The notes below the pieces were generated by a model that worked only from the letters and a program-made list of their open reading frames with translations, did no database searches and was not told the origin of the DNA. From Oxalobacteraceae bacterium UBA4003 (lineage in GTDB: Bacteria > Pseudomonadota > Gammaproteobacteria > Burkholderiales > Burkholderiaceae_D), in contig DGBN01000064.1 in the NCBI GenBank assembly GCA_002384815.1, positions 29,422 to 48,145 of the forward strand: a DNA stretch of 18,724 nucleotides, read 5' to 3'. A program made the position numbers and the translations under genes. Shown piece after piece: positions 14,032-18,724 of this stretch; position 1 is the first letter of the stretch, and every line of letters begins with the position of its first letter.

Positions 14032-14673
14032 CTATTCCTTGTTCCTGATCTCCAGATTCACGCGGCGCGGTACACCGTTGCGCCCCGGGAAATCGCTGAA
14101 TGCGCTACGCACCATATACGGCATGGCGAATGCCATTGAGCCATTGCCGCCATCGCTGTTCACCGTGACGTCGTACAGTTTTTTGCCGTCCTTGCTGTGT
14201 GTAATCAGAATATTGAGCCGGCGCTGAAATATCTGATATTGCACTTCGCGATATTGCGTAACCGAGCCAGGATACCAGAATGGATCGTAGTACGGACCGT
14301 AATAGCCGCGCCATCTTGGGCCGTAGTAAGGATGACCGTAGCCGTACGGCCAGTATGGATCTACGAGTACCGGTTCGATGGCTGTGACATCGCGCGCATC
14401 GATGCGATAATCCAGCGCAACCTTCAAATTGGCGCCGCGCGGGTTTTGTGCTTCGGCAAAGCCCAGGCGTCCCAATTCCGTACGCACCAGATTTTCATAG
14501 CTGCGATATTCGAGATCGTTGGCCTGTTCGGACTTGCGGTCAAAAACATAGGTTTTATTCTGCAAATCGGCTGGCCATTCATGAAATGCAAGGACATCGC
14601 TTTTAACGAATGAAGCACAACCGCTCAATAAAACGCTAGTTACAGCAATGAATACCCATAAGCAGCGACGCAT
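14032..14673 (-). CDS. DUF4136 family lipoprotein
   Basis: The 213-residue protein starts with a lipoprotein signal peptide: MRRC, a hydrophobic core, then the lipobox LLSGC with Cys19 as the acylation site. Residue 20-21 is Ala-Ser, so outer-membrane sorting is expected. The body matches DUF4136 wording: TYVFDRKSEQANDLEYRSYE, LVRTELGRLGF, ANLKVALDYRID. A stretch at residues 105-136 is very rich in Tyr (10), Pro (7), Gly (6) and Trp (3). The C-terminus is VRSAFSDFPGRNGVPRRVNLEI. AAGGAG lies eight bases before the ATG. It is alone on its strand, divergent from pepN. The function of the family is unknown; it may be an envelope structural or assembly factor, but nothing here proves that. Confidence 0.87.
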   Translation of the reverse strand: MRRCLWVFIAVTSVLLSGCASFVKSDVLAFHEWPADLQNKTYVFDRKSEQANDLEYRSYENLVRTELGRLGFAEAQNPRGANLKVALDYRIDARDVTAIEPVLVDPYWPYGYGHPYYGPRWRGYYGPYYDPFWYPGSVTQYREVQYQIFQRRLNILITHSKDGKKLYDVTVNSDGGNGSMAFAMPYMVRSAFSDFPGRNGVPRRVNLEIRNKE

Positions 14674-14705
14674 TTTTTATTCTCCTTAACGCTATATGCA
14701 CAGGA

Positions 14706-14732
14706 TAACGGTATTGGTGAAAAGAACCGTTA
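14706..14732. promoter_or_regulatory. 7-bp inverted repeat in the lipoprotein/pepN gap
   Basis: TAACGGT (14706-14712) and ACCGTTA (14726-14732) are separated by 13 bases, 33 bases upstream of the lipoprotein ATG. It could be an operator or an mRNA hairpin for the lipoprotein gene. Chance occurrence is possible. Confidence 0.3.
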
Positions 14733-14854
14733 CATTTTGTAAGTCCCATGCTGTTTTTCTTTGTTGCCTATATGGTTACGCCTGCAAATCGACGGTCTGT
14801 TTGTAGCGCATTCACCTGTAGACACGCAGATTCCATTTTCAATCCCATGATTGG

Positions 14855-14860
14855 TAAAAT
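14855..14860 (+). promoter_or_regulatory. Candidate -10 box for pepN
   Basis: TAAAAT lies 35 bases before the pepN ATG, with TTCCAT at 14831-14836 as a weak -35 (18-base spacer). It falls after the upstream TTG that would open a longer frame, which supports the later start codon. Confidence 0.45.
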
Positions 14861-14895
14861 GGGTCTTTGCTTCACTCCCACCGAACCCTATTCCT

Positions 14896-17544
14896 ATGCG
14901 CACTGACACTTCCCCCGCGATTTATCGCAAAGATTACACGCCACCAAGTTATTGGGTGCGTACTGTCCAGATGGGATTCGACCTCGATCCCGCCGCAACC
15001 AGGGTGGCAACGCGGATGACGCTGGAGCGTAATCCGGCCAGCAGGGAGCAGGCGCTGGTTTTGTTTGGCGAAGAGCTGGAACTGGTGCACATCCGCTTGA
15101 ATGACAAAGCTTTGTCCAGGCGCGATTATGTGCTGAAAGAAGGCGTGTTGCGCATCCCGGTCGAACTGGATCGGATCACGCTGGAAATAGAAACCCTGAT
15201 CCGGCCGGATAAAAATACCTCGCTGATGGGTTTGTATGTATCAAGCGGGAATTTTTTTACGCAATGCGAAGCCGAAGGCTTCCGCAAAATCACTTATTTC
15301 CCGGATAGACCCGATGTAATGGCGCAATACACGGTCATGCTGCGCGCCGACAAGGAGAAATATCCGGTGCTGCTGTCGAACGGCAATTTGATAGAAGAAG
15401 GCGATCTGGGCGATGGTCGTCATTACGCCTTGTGGGAAGACCCGTTCAAGAAGCCGTCCTATCTGTTTGCGCTGGTCGCAGGCCAACTGGTTTGTCAGGA
15501 AGAAACGATCAAACTCAAGTCTGGCCGCGATGCCTTGTTGCAGGTTTGGGTGGAAGACGGCAATCTGGACAAGACGCAGCACGCAATGGATTCGCTAATT
15601 AATAGTATCCGTTGGGATGAAGAGCGCTTTGGTCTGGAACTGGATCTTGATCGTTTCATGATCGTCGCTGTCGGCGACTTCAACATGGGTGCGATGGAAA
15701 ACAAGGGTTTGAATATTTTCAATACCAAGTATGTGTTGGCCAATCCGCGTATCGCGACCGATGTTGATTATGCAAATATCGAAGCGGTAGTCGGGCATGA
15801 ATATTTCCATAACTGGACCGGTAACCGTGTGACCTGCCGCGACTGGTTCCAGTTATCTCTGAAAGAGGGGCTGACCGTGTTCCGTGATCAGGAGTTTTCA
15901 GCCGACATGGTTGGCACCGATAGTGGTCGTGCCGTCAAGCGGATCGATGACGTGCGCGTGCTGCGGCAGGCGCAGTTTCCGGAAGATGCGGGTCCTATGG
16001 CGCATCCGGTGCGGCCTGACTCGTTTGTTGAAATCAGCAATTTCTATACAGTCACGATTTACGAAAAAGGCGCTGAAGTGGTGCGCATGTACCAAACGCT
16101 GCTGGGGCGCGACGGTTTCCGCAAGGGTATGGATCTGTATTTCAAGCGGCATGATGGGCAAGCGGTCGAATGCGACGATTTTCGCGCCGCGATGTCGGCC
16201 GCCAATGGGCGTGATCTGACCCAGTTCGAACGCTGGTACAGTCAGGCAGGCACGCCGCGTGTGAGGGCGAAGACTTCCTATGACCCTGTGCAAAAGACTT
16301 ATGACATCACGTTGTCTCAATCTTGTCCGGCAACGCCGGGGCAGGCAAAGAAGTTGTCTTTCCATATTCCGGTTGCCGTGGGTTTGCTTGATAGCAGTGG
16401 CAAAGACATGACATTGAAGCTGGACGGCGAAGTCGCGGCGATAGGCTCCGTCGTGCTGGAACTGACCTCGGCGCAGCAAACTTTCCGATTTACCGATGTC
16501 AATGAAAAGCCGGTGCCGTCGATGTTGCGCAATTTTTCTGCGCCTGTGGTGCTGGAATACGATTACAGCGAAGAGGAACTGGCCTTCCTGATGGCGCACG
16601 ATAGCGATGCCTTCAATCGCTGGGAGGCCGGGCAGCGCCTGGCGACACGCCGCCTGCTTGCATTGACGGCTGCGGTGCAGAAGTCGCAGGTACTGGATAT
16701 CGACCGTGCATTGAGCGACAGCTTGCGCGCGACCTTGAGTGACCGGAAGCTGGACCCCGCTTTCCGCGAGACGGTATTGACCTTGCCGACGGAAACGGTC
16801 ATCGCCGAACAAATGGATGTGATCGACCCGCAGGCAATTCACACGGCACGCCGCTTTTTGCGTCAGTCGCTGGCGCAAGCCTTGCGGTCGGATTTTGTCG
16901 GGGCATATCAATCCAGTCAAACCGAAGGACCTTACAGCCCCCATGCCGGTTCGTCCGGCAAACGTGCATTGAAGAATCTGGCGTTGTCTTATATAGCGGA
17001 GCTGGACGATGCTGATGCGCATGCATTGGCCCAGGCACAATACGATGCCGCCGACAATATGACTGATCGCATGGCTGCCTTGTCGGCTCTGGCGAATAGC
17101 CAGGCACCGGGCAAGACTGCTGCGCTGGCCGGGTTTTACCGCGATTTTGAACAGGAACCGCTGGTGATCGACAAATGGTTCAGCCTGCAAGCCATGGCAC
17201 GCACGACCGATGTCGCTGCCGTGCGGACATTAATGCAGCATTCGGCGTTTTCGATCAAGAATCCGAATCGTGCCCGCAGCCTGATATTCAGTTTCTGTAA
17301 CGGCAACCCATCGCGGTTTCATGCAGCTGATGGCAGTGGCTATGCATTTTGGGCCGAGCAGGTGGTTGCGTTGGACGTCATCAATCCGCAAGTGGCGGCC
17401 CGTTTGGCGCGCAGTCTGGATCGCTGGCGTAAATATGCGCCTGCCCTGCAGGAGAAAATGCATGCGGCACTAAAATGCGTGGCGGCGGCCAAACTTTCCA
17501 AGGATACAAAAGAAGTGGTCACGAAATCGCTGGCAGCAGCTTAG
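14896..17544 (+). CDS. pepN: Aminopeptidase N (M1 family) PepN
   Basis: PepN removes N-terminal residues from peptides in the cytosol in the late stage of protein turnover. The 882-residue protein is full length (E. coli PepN is 870). It has the substrate-anchoring GAMEN at 265-269, the zinc motif HEYFH (H301, E302, H305) and the third ligand Glu324 in SLKEG, giving HExxH-x18-E. The N-terminus (YRKDYTPPSYWVRTVQMGFDL) matches the beta domain start, so ATG 14896 is chosen; a TTG at 14851 opens a longer frame but overlaps the promoter. The long helical C-terminal domain (from about 545) includes AHDSDAFNRWEAGQ and IKNPNRARSLIFSF as in gamma- and betaproteobacterial PepN. No terminator separates it from fbp, so read-through is possible. 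Confidence 0.97.
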   Translation: MRTDTSPAIYRKDYTPPSYWVRTVQMGFDLDPAATRVATRMTLERNPASREQALVLFGEELELVHIRLNDKALSRRDYVLKEGVLRIPVELDRITLEIETLIRPDKNTSLMGLYVSSGNFFTQCEAEGFRKITYFPDRPDVMAQYTVMLRADKEKYPVLLSNGNLIEEGDLGDGRHYALWEDPFKKPSYLFALVAGQLVCQEETIKLKSGRDALLQVWVEDGNLDKTQHAMDSLINSIRWDEERFGLELDLDRFMIVAVGDFNMGAMENKGLNIFNTKYVLANPRIATDVDYANIEAVVGHEYFHNWTGNRVTCRDWFQLSLKEGLTVFRDQEFSADMVGTDSGRAVKRIDDVRVLRQAQFPEDAGPMAHPVRPDSFVEISNFYTVTIYEKGAEVVRMYQTLLGRDGFRKGMDLYFKRHDGQAVECDDFRAAMSAANGRDLTQFERWYSQAGTPRVRAKTSYDPVQKTYDITLSQSCPATPGQAKKLSFHIPVAVGLLDSSGKDMTLKLDGEVAAIGSVVLELTSAQQTFRFTDVNEKPVPSMLRNFSAPVVLEYDYSEEELAFLMAHDSDAFNRWEAGQRLATRRLLALTAAVQKSQVLDIDRALSDSLRATLSDRKLDPAFRETVLTLPTETVIAEQMDVIDPQAIHTARRFLRQSLAQALRSDFVGAYQSSQTEGPYSPHAGSSGKRALKNLALSYIAELDDADAHALAQAQYDAADNMTDRMAALSALANSQAPGKTAALAGFYRDFEQEPLVIDKWFSLQAMARTTDVAAVRTLMQHSAFSIKNPNRARSLIFSFCNGNPSRFHAADGSGYAFWAEQVVALDVINPQVAARLARSLDRWRKYAPALQEKMHAALKCVAAAKLSKDTKEVVTKSLAAA

Positions 17545-17549
17545 TTCTC

Positions 17550-17594
17550 TTGCCCGCTTAATAGAGAAGCATACAATTGCCGCTTGAAACGGCA
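17550..17594 (+). promoter_or_regulatory. fbp promoter with dyad at the expected start site
   Basis: TTGCCC (17550-17555) and TACAAT (17572-17577) are separated by 16 bases. Directly after the -10 box TGCCG (17578-17582) and CGGCA (17590-17594) form an inverted repeat covering the expected transcription start, a possible repressor site or 5' hairpin. Confidence 0.55.
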
Positions 17595-17628
17595 GTCAAT
17601 GTAGTTTGATTAAAGAATAAAGGACGTT

Positions 17629-18633
17629 ATGAAACGCATCAGCCTCACGCAATACCTGGTAGAAGAGCAACGCCTGCATAACAACATCCCGGCGGAATTG
17701 CGCCTGTTGATCGAAGTTGTTGCTCGCGCCTGTAAAACCATTAGCCATGCTGTCGGCAAAGGGGCGCTTGGTGAGGTGCTGGGCAGTGCGCAAAGCGAAA
17801 ACGTGCAGGGCGAAGTGCAAAAGAAACTCGACATCATTTCCAACGATATCCTGCTGGAAGCGAATGAATGGGGCGGTCATCTGGCGGCCATGGCATCCGA
17901 AGAGATGGAAACTATCCATCCGATTCCAAATCGCTATCCGATGGGCGAATACCTGTTGCTGTTCGATCCGCTCGATGGCTCCAGCAATATTGATGTGAAT
18001 GTGTCCATTGGTACGATTTTCTCGGTATTGAAAGCCGCAGACGGCATGCATACTGCAAAAGAAGCCGATTTTCTACAGGCGGGTAGCAAGCAGGTTGTTG
18101 CCGGTTATGCAGTATATGGACCGCAAACCGTGCTGGTGCTGACCACGGGCAACGGCGTGCAATGCTTCACACTGGATCGCGAAATGGGTTCGTGGGTGAT
18201 GACGCAGAAGAATATGCAAATCCCTGCAGATACCAAGGAATTTGCGATCAATGCTTCCAATGCGCGTCACTGGCATGCGCCGGTCAAGCGTTATGTGGAT
18301 GAAATGCTGGCAGGTACGACAGGGCCGCGCGGCAAGGACTTCAATATGCGCTGGATTGCTTCGATGGTGGCAGATGTGCATCGCATTCTTAACCGTGGCG
18401 GTGTTTTCATGTATCCGGCCGATGCGCGTGAACCGGACAAGCCGGGCAAGCTGCGTTTGATGTACGAGGCGAATCCCATGGCGTTTTTGGTGGAGCAGGC
18501 AGGTGGCGCGGCAACCGATGGCCAGCAACGTATATTGGATATCCAGCCGGAAAAACTGCACCAGCGTGTGCCGGTGTTCCTTGGTTCAAAGAATGAAGTT
18601 GATCTGGTAACGAGTTACCACAAGACAAAGTAG
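17629..18633 (+). CDS. fbp: Fructose-1,6-bisphosphatase class 1
   Basis: Fbp hydrolyses fructose 1,6-bisphosphate to fructose 6-phosphate in gluconeogenesis; it is cytosolic and metal dependent. The 334-residue length is typical of class 1. The N-terminus MKRISLTQYLVEEQ is the usual one, with metal-binding ASEEME near 88-93, the signature FDPLDGSSNIDVNVSIGT near 110-127, and the substrate-binding region NMRWIASMVADVHRIL near 241-256 followed by GGVFMYPAD and KLRLMYEANPMAFLVEQAGG. An AAGGA lies four to five bases before the ATG. It has its own promoter-like sequence after pepN. There are no Calvin-cycle genes in view, so a gluconeogenic role is the simplest reading. Confidence 0.97.
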   Translation: MKRISLTQYLVEEQRLHNNIPAELRLLIEVVARACKTISHAVGKGALGEVLGSAQSENVQGEVQKKLDIISNDILLEANEWGGHLAAMASEEMETIHPIPNRYPMGEYLLLFDPLDGSSNIDVNVSIGTIFSVLKAADGMHTAKEADFLQAGSKQVVAGYAVYGPQTVLVLTTGNGVQCFTLDREMGSWVMTQKNMQIPADTKEFAINASNARHWHAPVKRYVDEMLAGTTGPRGKDFNMRWIASMVADVHRILNRGGVFMYPADAREPDKPGKLRLMYEANPMAFLVEQAGGAATDGQQRILDIQPEKLHQRVPVFLGSKNEVDLVTSYHKTK

Positions 18634-18680
18634 TACTTCTGTATAGAGGCAAATCCTTTTGTTTTAAGGCACTTCCAAAA

Positions 18681-18724
18681 AAGAATGAAAGTATTTTCTT
18701 AAAAGGGGTTGCCAATGGGAAGGG
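18681..18724 (+). promoter_or_regulatory. AT-rich element followed by a TTGCCA -35-like hexamer at window edge
   Basis: An A/T-rich stretch (about 18676-18704) leads to TTGCCA at 18709-18714 and then G-rich sequence. This resembles an UP element plus -35 hexamer of a strong promoter, as for a tRNA or rRNA unit; the -10 and the gene would lie beyond the window. I see no convincing terminator after fbp in the preceding bases. Confidence 0.3.

Noticed and set aside
15898..17190. 430-codon open frame antisense to pepN
   Set aside because: It lies wholly opposite a certain pepN gene, is rich in Arg, Gln and His as expected from reverse reading of this codon usage, and shows no domain or ribosome binding site.
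1..18724. Prophage, insertion sequence, integrase, CRISPR array or tRNA gene
   Set aside because: No transposase, integrase or phage protein wording, no direct-repeat array and no cloverleaf-type sequence was noticed on either strand.

Overview
The window reads as a stretch of betaproteobacterial chromosome. The run yebC-purD-(insert)-hemF-nadD-rsfS, a stand-alone ribA, the divergent LysR/azoreductase pair and the protein sequences all fit Burkholderiales. Moderate GC and the wording of the proteins suggest Oxalobacteraceae (Herminiimonas/Janthinobacterium type); that family-level call is inference. I see no prophage, insertion sequence, integrase, CRISPR array, tRNA or rRNA. Most of the window is housekeeping metabolism, with one accessory cassette.

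Left part (1-6776, all minus strand, so read right to left). yebC (YebC/PmpR regulator) ends in a clear intrinsic terminator. Then purD (purine synthesis), followed by an LPS cassette: a WaaE-like family 2 glycosyltransferase, an O-antigen ligase (waaL-like) and the decayed remnant of a second glycosyltransferase of the GT4 type. The remnant has lost its start codon, carries a one-base frameshift and two in-frame stops, and breaks off. A terminator closes the cassette. A new promoter then drives the tightly packed hemF-nadD-rsfS operon (haem synthesis, NAD synthesis, ribosome silencing); rsfS runs off the left edge.

Middle (6867-13916). A HerA-like ATPase of the DUF853/YjgR family (plus) converges on a LysR-type regulator (minus). 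The regulator is divergent from azoR, an FMN-dependent NADH-azoreductase, and the gap between them holds a perfect 15-base dyad of the LysR T-N11-A form. ribA (GTP cyclohydrolase II) follows after a hairpin. Next come an EamA/DMT transporter, an atypical short-chain dehydrogenase lacking the usual catalytic Tyr and Lys, a zeta-crystallin-type quinone oxidoreductase and a 52-residue single-span membrane protein. These four are closely spaced and look co-transcribed, ending at a strong bidirectional terminator.

Right part (14032-18724). A DUF4136 lipoprotein (minus) is divergent from pepN (aminopeptidase N), which is followed by fbp (class 1 fructose-1,6-bisphosphatase) with its own promoter-like sequence. 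The last 90 bases are AT-rich and end in a TTGCCA hexamer, possibly the upstream half of a promoter for something beyond the window.

No wholly new system is evident. The points most worth a second look are the decayed glycosyltransferase and the placement of the LPS cassette, the catalytically atypical dehydrogenase, the small membrane protein after qor, and the LysR/azoR operator candidate.
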